NCBI GenBank assembly: GCA_937915885.1
Contig: CALGGP010000051.1
Span: 1-5,518, forward strand
From: an uncultured Selenomonadales bacterium
Lineage (GTDB): Bacteria > Bacillota > Negativicutes > Selenomonadales > Selenomonadaceae
Length of the DNA stretch: 5,518 nucleotides
Direction: 5' to 3'
A program made the position numbers and the translations under genes. Positions within the stretch are counted from its first letter, which is position 1; every line of letters starts with the position of its first letter. The notes under the pieces were generated by a model. The model saw nothing but the letters and a program-made list of their open reading frames with translations. It did no database searches and was not told the DNA's origin. Positions 1-5,518 of the stretch are shown here, piece by piece.

Positions 1-142
1 AGTGCCGCCGCCCTTCGATGTTCGAGCCGCCGTCGACGCGGACGTTGTCGCCGCCGCAAAGTGACGCCCCGTCGCTCCACGGGGCGCCGTCGGTCGTGGG
101 TGGGAGCGTCGACGGCGCCCCCAATCGTCGCCCCTACATAGC
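1..142 (-). other. Region downstream of the stop, with a possible partial reading frame off the window edge
   Basis: After an in-frame TAG at 134-136, a minus-strand frame stays open for 44 codons to the window edge (codons 133 down to 2). It encodes WSDGASLCGG and then DNVRVDGGSNIEG, which resembles the Gly/Asp/Asn turns of the large gene and uses the same codons (GAC, GGC, AAC, GTC). The only start candidate is TTG at 122-124 with a weak upstream GGGG. It may be the start or a relic of a second beta-roll gene, or chance in GC-rich sequence. The cysteine it encodes is unlike the large protein. Confidence 0.25.
81..121. repeat. GC-rich inverted repeat downstream of the giant gene
   Basis: Perfect 12-base arms, GGGGCGCCGTCG at 81-92 and CGACGGCGCCCC at 110-121, enclose a 17-base loop. 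A competing smaller hairpin, CGCCCCG (65-71) with CGGGGCG (80-86), shares the left arm, so the two structures exclude each other. The repeat begins about 20 bases after the TAA stop. No T-run follows on either strand, so a standard Rho-independent terminator is not supported. It could be a dispersed palindromic element or part of a coding segment. Confidence 0.55.
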
Positions 143-2485
143 TTATTTACGAACCTTAAGCCTGCCGCCGTCGGTGGTAGTGATCTGGATTGTGCCGTTG
201 ACGAGCGTCGTCATTCTATCCACCTCTACGCCGTCGCCCGCGCGCAGTTGCCAACGATCGTCGAAGCCGTCAATCGCAACGTTATCGCCCCCGTTGAAAG
301 TAAATATATCGTCATCGATCTCGAGCGTGCCGTTGGGCGTTCGGACGATGCCGCTTTGATCCTCTAGCATATAAGCCGCCGTCGGTACCAAATCCCTATA
401 ATCCGTCCGAAGTACGAACTCATTATTGCCGTCGGTGACGCGGACGGTGTCACTCACTCCGTCGAGCATCAAATGAGCATTGCCCGCGCGGATCGAGAGC
501 CCGTCGTCGGTGTCCTTGACCTTGAGCGTATGCACATCCTCGACCTTGACAATGTCACCCGCGCTGAAGCCTTCGACGGTGGTATGAGTAAGATGCGTGC
601 CGAGATCGATCATCACTTCGCCCGACGCCCGATCGTCGATGACAATCAGATCGTGCCCGCGCGTCAATTGTATGATATCGCCGCCCGTCGCCTCGATCGT
701 ATCATCTTTCGAGCCGCCGATCACCGTCGACCACCCTTCGGAGATCAAATGTTGCGATTGATCATAAGCGCTGCCGTCGATGACAGCTTCGGCATCGTTC
801 CAACCGTAAAGCTGACGATTGCCGTCCTCGTCGATAAACGCCGCGAATACGCCGCGCGAATGATCGCCGTCAAGCACAACTCTGAAGTCGTCGCCCGCAA
901 AGCCGTTGCCGTCGAATGTAAGCACGCCATCGACCGCAAAGCCCGACTTGGTCGTCACGTCATAGCCGACCACATCAATAGAGCCCGTGTCAATGTCAAT
1001 GGTATCACGCCCGCCGAGCGACAGATCGATCACTTGATTGCCGCCCACCGCGATTATCAGATCGTTCCGCGCGGAGCCCTTCAAAGTGACATCAGCCGAC
1101 GCCGCATAGTTTTCGAGCGTAGTCATTCGATCGCCCGCAGTCACAATCTTAGAGCCCGTCGCCTCCGATTCAATGACGCCCACCTTTGCGCTCGTCAACG
1201 TCACGTCAATATCGTCGGCGCTGTTATCGACAAAGCGGTCGGTGTCAACGGGAACCTCCGACGTGGTGTCATCGATGGGAGCCTCTGATGTGGTATCGTC
1301 AATCGGAACCTCTGATGTGGTGTCGTCGATCGGCGTTTCCGACGTGGTGTCGTCGCCGCTTTCGATCGATGCAATCTCGTCACCGATCATTATCAGCGCA
1401 TCGGCATTAACCCCCGCCAACAGCACACTCCCGCCTTCGTTTTCGATCACAATGCCGTTATCGTCCGCGCGGAGCGTATACGGAGCGTCGGTAAAGAGTA
1501 CATCGCTCGAGGCAACCGTGCCCGCGTCGAAGCCGTACACCGTCGCATCGCCGTTGACTTCAACATACTGTCGAGCGCCGTCGCCGAGGAAATAATAATC
1601 CGCGCCCGTCCCCGCTATCGATTGTCCGCCATTGATCGCCGTCGCCTTCATCAGACCGTCGCCCGATTGCAACATCACATCAACGCCGACATCAGAGGTC
1701 GTAGCAAACCGCATTAAACCCCCGCCGTTATTCACTTCGACCGACGAACCATCGAACGCAAACTGCAAACCGTTGACATCGTCGACCATGATAACGTCAG
1801 ACGTGCCGTCAAAGCCCGTCTCGAATCCGATCACATTGACCGCGCTCACGCTCGACAAGCCGATATACTCTCGAGTGTGCGCGTCTTCAAAGGTCGCGCG
1901 GTCGATGTAAGCGGCAAGCGCCTCCGTCAAGCCCGTTATCGTCGGCGATATCTCGTCGTTAACCGTCACCGCGCCTTCGCCCGACGTCAGCACAACCGTA
2001 TCGTCGCCCGCGCCCGAACTCACCGTCGAGCCCGCGCCCGCAAAGATCATATCCCGCTCCGCGCTGCCGTTTATCGACGCGTTTTCGCCGCCAATGTATA
2101 TGTCCGCGTCCTCAAGCGTTATTCGACCGCTGCCGAGCCCGTACTTCACCGTCTCGAACATTTCATCGAACACCGACTCCGCCTCTTCGTTCGACAGCAC
2201 GTTCGGCACCAGCAAACCCATCATCACGCGCTCAACCGTCGATTCTTCGCCGCGCACGAACGCCTCAAAGTCCGCTCCTGCCGCTCGCACGCCTAAACGC
2301 TCAAAAAACCGCGACATTATTTCGTCCGTCGAGAACGGCATCAATCCGCCCGCCTCGATCGCCGCCGACAACGCCTCCGTCGCCGTCCGACCTGCCGTCA
2401 ACTCCGAAGTCAACCGCGATTCTAATCTTTCTATCGCCGCCGCGCTCAATACGTCCGACAGCACCAAGCCGTATTGCTCCGTCAA
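143..2485 (-). CDS. Giant RTX-like beta-roll/repeat protein, C-terminal part (continuation after frameshift)
   Basis: This 780-codon frame is the continuation of the upstream frame and probably not a separate gene. Its first possible start is TTG (2483-2485), which has no ribosome-binding site. Its opening residues, TEQYGLVLSD, are the next copy of the upstream LTDEYGLVSE repeat. Local residues 1-117 are helical. Residues 138-168 are a beta-roll cap (NGSAERD, then GAGDD). Residues 218-308 are a GFETGFDGTSD module matching one in the upstream part, and 316-369 a shorter relative (VYGFDAG). Residues 378-413 are four 9-residue DDTTSExPI repeats forming an acidic linker. Residues 468-499 and 588-617 are further cap-like segments, followed by VEGFSAGD and a Gly/Asp-rich C-terminus ending GRLKVRK, then TAA at 143-145. 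The basic tail does not look like the usual C-terminal signal of type I secreted RTX proteins, and there is no LPxTG or SLH motif. No cysteine is present. Function is unknown; an adhesin or surface-matrix role is inferred from architecture only. Confidence 0.85.
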   Translation of the reverse strand: MTEQYGLVLSDVLSAAAIERLESRLTSELTAGRTATEALSAAIEAGGLMPFSTDEIMSRFFERLGVRAAGADFEAFVRGEESTVERVMMGLLVPNVLSNEEAESVFDEMFETVKYGLGSGRITLEDADIYIGGENASINGSAERDMIFAGAGSTVSSGAGDDTVVLTSGEGAVTVNDEISPTITGLTEALAAYIDRATFEDAHTREYIGLSSVSAVNVIGFETGFDGTSDVIMVDDVNGLQFAFDGSSVEVNNGGGLMRFATTSDVGVDVMLQSGDGLMKATAINGGQSIAGTGADYYFLGDGARQYVEVNGDATVYGFDAGTVASSDVLFTDAPYTLRADDNGIVIENEGGSVLLAGVNADALIMIGDEIASIESGDDTTSETPIDDTTSEVPIDDTTSEAPIDDTTSEVPVDTDRFVDNSADDIDVTLTSAKVGVIESEATGSKIVTAGDRMTTLENYAASADVTLKGSARNDLIIAVGGNQVIDLSLGGRDTIDIDTGSIDVVGYDVTTKSGFAVDGVLTFDGNGFAGDDFRVVLDGDHSRGVFAAFIDEDGNRQLYGWNDAEAVIDGSAYDQSQHLISEGWSTVIGGSKDDTIEATGGDIIQLTRGHDLIVIDDRASGEVMIDLGTHLTHTTVEGFSAGDIVKVEDVHTLKVKDTDDGLSIRAGNAHLMLDGVSDTVRVTDGNNEFVLRTDYRDLVPTAAYMLEDQSGIVRTPNGTLEIDDDIFTFNGGDNVAIDGFDDRWQLRAGDGVEVDRMTTLVNGTIQITTTDGGRLKVRK
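428..577 (-). repeat. Shorter GF-type module (VEGFSAGD...), copy B
   Basis: Joined residues 1633-1682, following a cap-like segment (GGSKDDTIEA, joined 1586 onward). It aligns to the module at joined 1312-1365 with a short gap. The pair suggests a cap-plus-GF-module unit reused several times along the protein, with the C-terminal copies most diverged. Confidence 0.6.
1247..1354 (-). repeat. Four 27-bp repeats encoding a DDTTSExPI linker
   Basis: Four consecutive 9-residue units, DDTTSETPI, DDTTSEVPI, DDTTSEAPI and DDTTSEVPV, cover joined residues 1374-1409. The bases vary mostly at third positions and in the codon before proline. The composition (Asp, Thr, Ser, Glu, Pro) is typical of flexible acidic linkers separating domains of bacterial surface proteins. 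It lies between a GF module and the C-terminal beta-rich region, consistent with a hinge. Confidence 0.95.
1379..1540 (-). repeat. Shorter GF-type module (VYGFDAG...), copy A
   Basis: Joined residues 1312-1365. The segment VYGFDAGTVASSD, YTLRADDNGIVIE, VLLAGVNAD matches in order VEGFSAGD, HTLKVKDTDDGLSI, LMLDGVSD near the C-terminus. The similarity is modest but keeps spacing, suggesting an old internal duplication. Confidence 0.6.
1562..1834 (-). repeat. GF module copy 2 (GFETGFDGTSD, about 91 residues)
   Basis: Joined residues 1214-1304. Shared landmarks with copy 1, in order: GFxTGFDGxSDV, V-x-V-x-NGG, VDVxLQxG, TA-V/I-NG, and a GAD-F/Y-Y-x-L box. It is preceded by its own cap (NGSAERD at 1134 onward), but a helix-like insertion (LTEALAAYIDRATFEDAH) lengthens the gap between cap and module compared with copy 1. 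Its presence in the downstream frame supports the two frames being one gene. Confidence 0.8.
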
Positions 2486-2500
2486 CGCCCGTCAACCACG
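2480..2500 (-). other. Frameshift point (one base lost) joining the two coding parts
   Basis: On the + strand this site reads GTCAACGC-CCGTC. The two paralogous seams within the same repeat array, beginning at 2581 and 2812, both read GTCAACGCTCC. Aligning them shows exactly one base missing between 2488 and 2489. Putting any base back makes the minus-strand frame read DGALTEQYGLV, matching the paralogous DGALTDEYGLV, and joins the parts into 1776 codons plus stop. The minus-strand context is GAC GGG CGT TGA, so the loss could be a G-run contraction (GGGG to GGG). Sequencing error, a genuine inactivating mutation, phase variation and ribosomal slippage cannot be told apart here. No canonical slippery heptamer is seen. 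Confidence 0.88.
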
Positions 2501-3105
2501 CTGATTATGCCGTCCGCCGTCGTCTGCGCCTCCGACGCACTTTGCCCCGCCGTCTGCTCCGACACCAAGCCGTATTCATCCGTCAACGCTCCGTCTACCA
2601 CGCCGATTATCCCGTCCGCCGTCGTCTGCGCTTCCGACGCACTTTGCCCCGCCGTCTGCTCCGACACTAAGCCGTATTCGTTCGCCGTCAGCGCCTCCGA
2701 CGCATTTAACCCCGCCGTCTGCTCCGACACCAAGCCGTATTCATCCGTCGCCGTCAACGCCTCCGACGCATTTAACCCCGCCGTCTGCTCCGACACTAAG
2801 CCGTATTCGTCCGTCAACGCTCCATCGACCACGCCGATTATGCCGCTCGCCGTCTGCGCCTCCGACGCACTTTGCCCCGCCGTCTGCTCCGACACTAAGC
2901 CGTATTCGTCCGCCTTCAACGCCTCCGACGCACTTTGCACTGCCGTCTGCTCCGACATCAAGCCGTATTCGTCCGTCGCCGTCAGCGCCTCCGACGCATT
3001 TAACCCCGCCGTCCGCTCCGACACTAAGCCGTATTCGTCCGTCGCCGTCAACGCCTCCGACGCATTTACCACCGCCGTCTGCTCCGACACCAAGCCGTAT
3101 TCGTT
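2480..3105 (-). repeat. Eight tandem EYGLVSEQTA helical repeats, short (21-22 aa) and long (33-34 aa) types
   Basis: Joined residues 790-998 are eight head-to-tail units starting D/N-EYGL. On the minus strand they lie at 3105-3040, 3039-2974, 2973-2911, 2910-2812, 2811-2746, 2745-2683, 2682-2581 and 2580-2480, with lengths 22, 22, 21, 33, 22, 21, 34 and 34 residues. The last unit is one base short. Short units are DEYGLVSEQTA plus GLNASEALTAT. Long units add a third 11-residue piece, GIIGVVDGALT. A decayed ninth start (EQYGLVLSD) follows. Units 2-4 and 5-7 form a larger short-short-long duplication. DNA identity between units is visibly high, so copy number can change by recombination. An elongated helical or coiled-coil stalk is inferred. 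Confidence 0.95.
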
Positions 3106-5472
3106 CGCCGTCGTCGCCGTCAATCCCGTCAATTGCGCGTCCAATCCGTTGATCCAAGTCGCTATCGACGCCCTCATTCCTTTTACGTCGATGCGCAAGC
3201 CGCTGTCGTCCGTCGTCACGTTGTCATACAAGAACGGCAGCAGCAGTTGACGCAGCCGCGCTTTGAGTTTGTCCGCCTCGTAAATGCTCATCAGATTGAC
3301 CGTCGTCACTTCGGAGCCCGTCCATTGCACCACACCGTCGCTGTCGATTATCGATAAACCGTCCGCGCTCACCGTATATTCGCGGTCGACATAATTGCCG
3401 TCCACCATCGAGCCCAGCGTGAAATGTTCGCCCGCGCCAATTCCCGTTATCGACTTGACCGATTTCGATTCATCGTTGAGCGGCGCCCCTTCGACTACTT
3501 CAATCGTCGCACGACCGTCCGTCGCGAAATGCAACCCGTTGAAAAATCCTTCGCCGCTGTAATTTTTCACCGTCGCATCGCCGTCGAACACATAGAATTG
3601 CCCCGCCGCATCGACACTCTCAAGCACCGTGTCATAGCTGATGCCGTGCACCGTGTATGTGCCCACCAACGGGCTCGTCAACACGAACTCCGCGAACTCG
3701 TAATCCGTCGATATCGAACTGCCGACCACCGTCGACCCAATCAGATATTCCTCGGGCAATGTGACGCCGTTGACCGCAAATAATTCCTCGCCCGCATACA
3801 GCGTCGCACGATCGTTTAGCGCATAGAAGTCCGCGCCCGACGCAGATACCGTCGCGTCGCCGTTCACCGCCGTAAACTTTATCACATTGCCGCCGTTCTG
3901 CAACAGAACGTCTACTTTGTCAGAGCCCGTATTCACCATATCCAGCTCCGCGCCACCGTTGAATACGTGCACACCCGAGATGCCGAAGTCAAAGCGGAAA
4001 TCGCGCAAGTCGCCTTCGCTCAACACCACATCAGACACGCCGTCAAAGCCCGTCGCAAAGCCCTCTACTTCTATCGAACTCTCGCCGTCGAACACTACGA
4101 ACTCGCGCTCGGCACTCCCCAACGAGATGTGATCCACGCCCAAGCCGCCGTCGACCGTAACACCCGCACCGTAATTGGTAAGCTGGTCGTTGAAAACCGT
4201 CCCCTCGAACACTATGTTGTCGACCGTGTTCTCGAGCAGAAGCCCAGCCCAATCGTTGGCGCCGATAAGCGTATCCTCGGGCGTCAACTCGAACAGGCTC
4301 CCGTTGACTGTGTAAGTGCCGCCCTTCGACAGTCGGAGACTCTCGCCACGGCTCAAATCCGATATCGCGCGATCCTTGACCGTGAGCATCACGTCGTCGT
4401 CGGGCTCGACCGCCGCCGGTACCGTCGACACTTCATATGTCACGCCGTCGATCGTCGCCCGACCTATCGCCGCGTCGATGCCGACCTCGACACCTTCAAA
4501 GCCCTCGAGCGGTGTATCCGTCGCCAGTGCACTTATCGGCTCCCCGTCCGTCATCCGCAATATCGTCGACCCTTTGAATTTCCGCCCGTTCAACATCAGC
4601 TCGTCGTCGACGAGGAACGTCGCGCTCGCCGTCGTCGCCGCCTCAACCGTCGCGTTCGTTATCACCATCAGCGCATAATCGCTGTCGAGCTGCACACGAC
4701 TGTTTTCTGCCGCTATCATCAATTGGTTGCCGTTGACCGTCGCCGTCGAGCCGCCCGTCAATTCGATATCCGATCCGTTGCCGTTCGATATCAGACGCCC
4801 GCCTTCGACCGTGATTGAATTTTCATCGCCGTTAATCTCTATGTCGATTGCGCCCGTCACCGTCGACTTCGACGCATCCGCGCGGATTGTGTCAGACCCC
4901 GCTCCGATATAAACATTGTTTCTCCCGTCAAGATCGAGCACGTTGGCGCCCGTACCGCCGTCTATGAAATTGTCATCGCCGCGCACCGTCATCACGTCGT
5001 CGTCGCCAACCGTACTCGGCTCGTCGTCGTCCGCAGGATAGCCCGCATATATCAGATTCCCGTCGCCCTCGACTATCAGAGTGTCGTTGCCGTTGCCCGC
5101 ATGCAGCCAATTGTCGTCGCCCGCCACCGTGATTATATCCGCGCCATCGCCCGAGCGGAGGCTGTTGTTTTCGTTCTGATCGTCCAAGCCCGTTATCGTG
5201 TTCGACCCGTCGCCGAAGCGCATCAGATTGCCTTCCCCGTTGAATATCACTTCATTTGCGCCGTCGCCGCCCGTCAACGTCGTGTTGTTCGACAGCATCA
5301 CCACTCGATTGTCGCCATCGCCCGCATCTATCACATTGTCGTCTTCAATCACAAACAATATGTCGTCGCCCGCCCCCGCGTCCAACGTCACCTCCGACGC
5401 TTCGATTACAAATTCGTCGCCCTCGGACGTGCCCAACGTCGAGGCACCTTGCACCGTCAATGTCTCATTCAT
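2482..5472 (-). CDS. Giant RTX-like beta-roll/repeat protein, N-terminal part (frameshifted before its true end)
   Basis: This is the first 996 codons of a large, probably surface-associated or secreted repeat protein; the family is not recognised. The ATG at 5470-5472 is chosen because GAGGAG lies 8 nt upstream. A GTG three codons earlier overlaps that ribosome-binding site and is unlikely to start translation. Seen: residues 29-200 form about nine Gly/Asp-rich coils, mostly 17-21 residues, of the kind NWLHAGNGNDTLIVEGDG. Residues 200-420 are beta-rich with turns such as YTVNGSLFEL and ATIDGVTYEV. Residues 422-560 hold a beta-roll cap and a GFATGFDGVSD module. Residues 725-996 are helical and end in tandem repeats. 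There is no cysteine, signal peptide, membrane span or catalytic motif. RTX-type GxGxD turns usually bind calcium; that this protein does so is inferred. The TGA at 2482-2484 falls inside the eighth tandem repeat and overlaps the next frame. It is explained by a one-base loss, so this is not a natural C-terminus. Confidence 0.9.
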   Translation of the reverse strand: MNETLTVQGASTLGTSEGDEFVIEASEVTLDAGAGDDILFVIEDDNVIDAGDGDNRVVMLSNNTTLTGGDGANEVIFNGEGNLMRFGDGSNTITGLDDQNENNSLRSGDGADIITVAGDDNWLHAGNGNDTLIVEGDGNLIYAGYPADDDEPSTVGDDDVMTVRGDDNFIDGGTGANVLDLDGRNNVYIGAGSDTIRADASKSTVTGAIDIEINGDENSITVEGGRLISNGNGSDIELTGGSTATVNGNQLMIAAENSRVQLDSDYALMVITNATVEAATTASATFLVDDELMLNGRKFKGSTILRMTDGEPISALATDTPLEGFEGVEVGIDAAIGRATIDGVTYEVSTVPAAVEPDDDVMLTVKDRAISDLSRGESLRLSKGGTYTVNGSLFELTPEDTLIGANDWAGLLLENTVDNIVFEGTVFNDQLTNYGAGVTVDGGLGVDHISLGSAEREFVVFDGESSIEVEGFATGFDGVSDVVLSEGDLRDFRFDFGISGVHVFNGGAELDMVNTGSDKVDVLLQNGGNVIKFTAVNGDATVSASGADFYALNDRATLYAGEELFAVNGVTLPEEYLIGSTVVGSSISTDYEFAEFVLTSPLVGTYTVHGISYDTVLESVDAAGQFYVFDGDATVKNYSGEGFFNGLHFATDGRATIEVVEGAPLNDESKSVKSITGIGAGEHFTLGSMVDGNYVDREYTVSADGLSIIDSDGVVQWTGSEVTTVNLMSIYEADKLKARLRQLLLPFLYDNVTTDDSGLRIDVKGMRASIATWINGLDAQLTGLTATTANEYGLVSEQTAVVNASEALTATDEYGLVSERTAGLNASEALTATDEYGLMSEQTAVQSASEALKADEYGLVSEQTAGQSASEAQTASGIIGVVDGALTDEYGLVSEQTAGLNASEALTATDEYGLVSEQTAGLNASEALTANEYGLVSEQTAGQSASEAQTTADGIIGVVDGALTDEYGLVSEQTAGQSASEAQTTADGIISVVDGR
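3793..4068 (-). repeat. GF module copy 1 (GFATGFDGVSD, about 92 residues)
   Basis: Joined residues 469-560. It begins VEGFATGFDGVSD, continues through VHVFNGG, VDVLLQNGG and TAVNGD, and ends near SGADFYALNDRATLYA. It aligns along its whole length, with one gap, to residues 1214-1304 in the part after the frameshift. A beta-roll cap (FEGTVFND, then GGLGVD) precedes it by about 50 residues. The function of the module is unknown to me. Confidence 0.8.
4873..5388 (-). repeat. N-terminal RTX-like beta-roll coils (about 18-residue repeat)
   Basis: Joined residues 29-200 contain about nine coils of the form N-x-hydrophobic-x-x-G-x-G-x-N/D-x-hydrophobic-x-hydrophobic-x-G-D/E-D/G. Clean 18-residue examples are NSLRSGDGADIITVAGDD and NWLHAGNGNDTLIVEGDG, in register. 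Each coil corresponds to two nonapeptide half-turns, as in RTX beta-rolls that bind calcium in GGxGxD turns. Only some coils keep the full GxGxD signature, so calcium binding is inferred. One coil (joined 139-167) carries roughly 11 extra, acidic residues around PADDDEPSTVGDDD. Confidence 0.75.
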
Positions 5473-5480
5473 CAGTTTCA

Positions 5481-5486
5481 CTCCTC
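5481..5486 (-). promoter_or_regulatory. Ribosome-binding site of the giant gene
   Basis: The minus strand reads GAGGAG, then eight bases (TGAAACTG), then ATG. This is a strong Shine-Dalgarno match at good spacing. It decides the start in favour of the ATG at 5470-5472 over the GTG at 5479-5481, whose G lies inside the motif. The remaining 32 bases up to the window edge show no convincing -10/-35 pair. Confidence 0.85.
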
Positions 5487-5518
5487 AACCGTCAAATGAT
5501 TCTCTGATTGTCGATGTA

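Noticed and set aside
81..121. Rho-independent terminator
   Set aside because: The stem is strong but no T-run follows on either strand.
745..939. Short minus-strand open frames inside the large gene (also 1201-1383, 2301-2495, 2741-3157, 4043-4252)
   Set aside because: They lie in alternative frames of the large coding sequence, have low-complexity Arg/Gly-rich products and show no independent start signal.
473..1288. Long + strand open frame (about 270 codons), and a similar one at 3967-4818
   Set aside because: These are antisense to the repeat gene. They read as Arg/His/Ala-rich sequence caused by the GAC/GGC/GTC codon bias on the other strand. They have no ribosome-binding site or recognisable domain.
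2482..2485. Translational coupling through the overlapping TTG/TGA as a true two-gene operon
   Set aside because: The overlap lies inside a repeat unit whose paralogues are continuous, the TTG has no ribosome-binding site, and one added base restores the repeat exactly.
2480..2500. Programmed -1 ribosomal frameshift signal
   Set aside because: A -1 slip would give the right protein, but the site (GAC GGG CGT) is not an X-XXY-YYZ heptamer and I see no clear downstream stem. Kept only as a remote alternative.
2480..3105. CRISPR-like array
   Set aside because: The repeats are contiguous, in-frame and coding, with no unique spacers.
2474..3250. + strand open frame with repeated SDTKPYSS / CASDALCPAV motifs
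   Set aside because: It is the antisense mirror of the tandem helical repeats, so its repetitiveness is inherited. The minus strand has the ribosome-binding site and matching modules on both sides.
5470..5481. GTG at 5479-5481 as the start codon
   Set aside because: It overlaps the GAGGAG ribosome-binding site, leaving no spacing; the ATG nine bases further on has ideal 8-base spacing.

Overview
The window holds one very large, repeat-built gene on the minus strand, running from about 5472 down to 143. A single missing base near 2488 splits it into two overlapping reading frames: 5472 to 2482 (996 codons) and 2485 to 143 (780 codons). Restoring that base gives one continuous protein of 1776 residues. 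I do not recognise a named family. It looks like a giant RTX-like beta-roll / adhesin-type protein: acidic, rich in Asp, Gly, Thr and Val, with no cysteine in either part, no N-terminal signal peptide and no enzyme motif.

Domain order, numbered on the joined protein from the ATG: an RTX-like beta-roll of 18-residue coils (about 29-200); mixed beta segments with repeated Y/T-x-V/I-N/D/H-G turns (200-420); a beta-roll cap plus a 'GF-x-TGFDG-x-SD' module (422-560); more beta-rich sequence (560-725); an alpha-helical block with eight tandem repeats, each built from 11-residue parts (helical block 725-1113, repeats 790-998); a second cap and GF module (1134-1304); a related shorter GF module (1312-1365); a Thr/Ser/Pro/Asp linker of four 9-residue repeats (1374-1409); and two further cap-like segments with degenerate GF modules up to the C-terminus.

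Organism: the sequence is clearly GC-rich, with GAC/GGC/GTC/AAC codons favoured on the minus strand. The strong GAGGAG ribosome-binding site is bacterial. Proteins of this style (long, cysteine-free arrays of GxGxD turns and 'V-x-GF' modules) are known to me from anaerobic host-associated bacteria such as Selenomonas-like Negativicutes and Synergistetes. That placement is a weak inference and no marker gene here supports it.

Edges: 5487-5518 is the 5' leader, too short to call a promoter. Positions 1-142 lie downstream of the stop codon. They contain a GC-rich inverted repeat without a T-run and an open minus-strand frame running off the edge. That frame encodes a few residues resembling the beta-roll style and may be the start or relic of another such gene. 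No RNA gene, CRISPR array, transposase or other pathway gene is visible.
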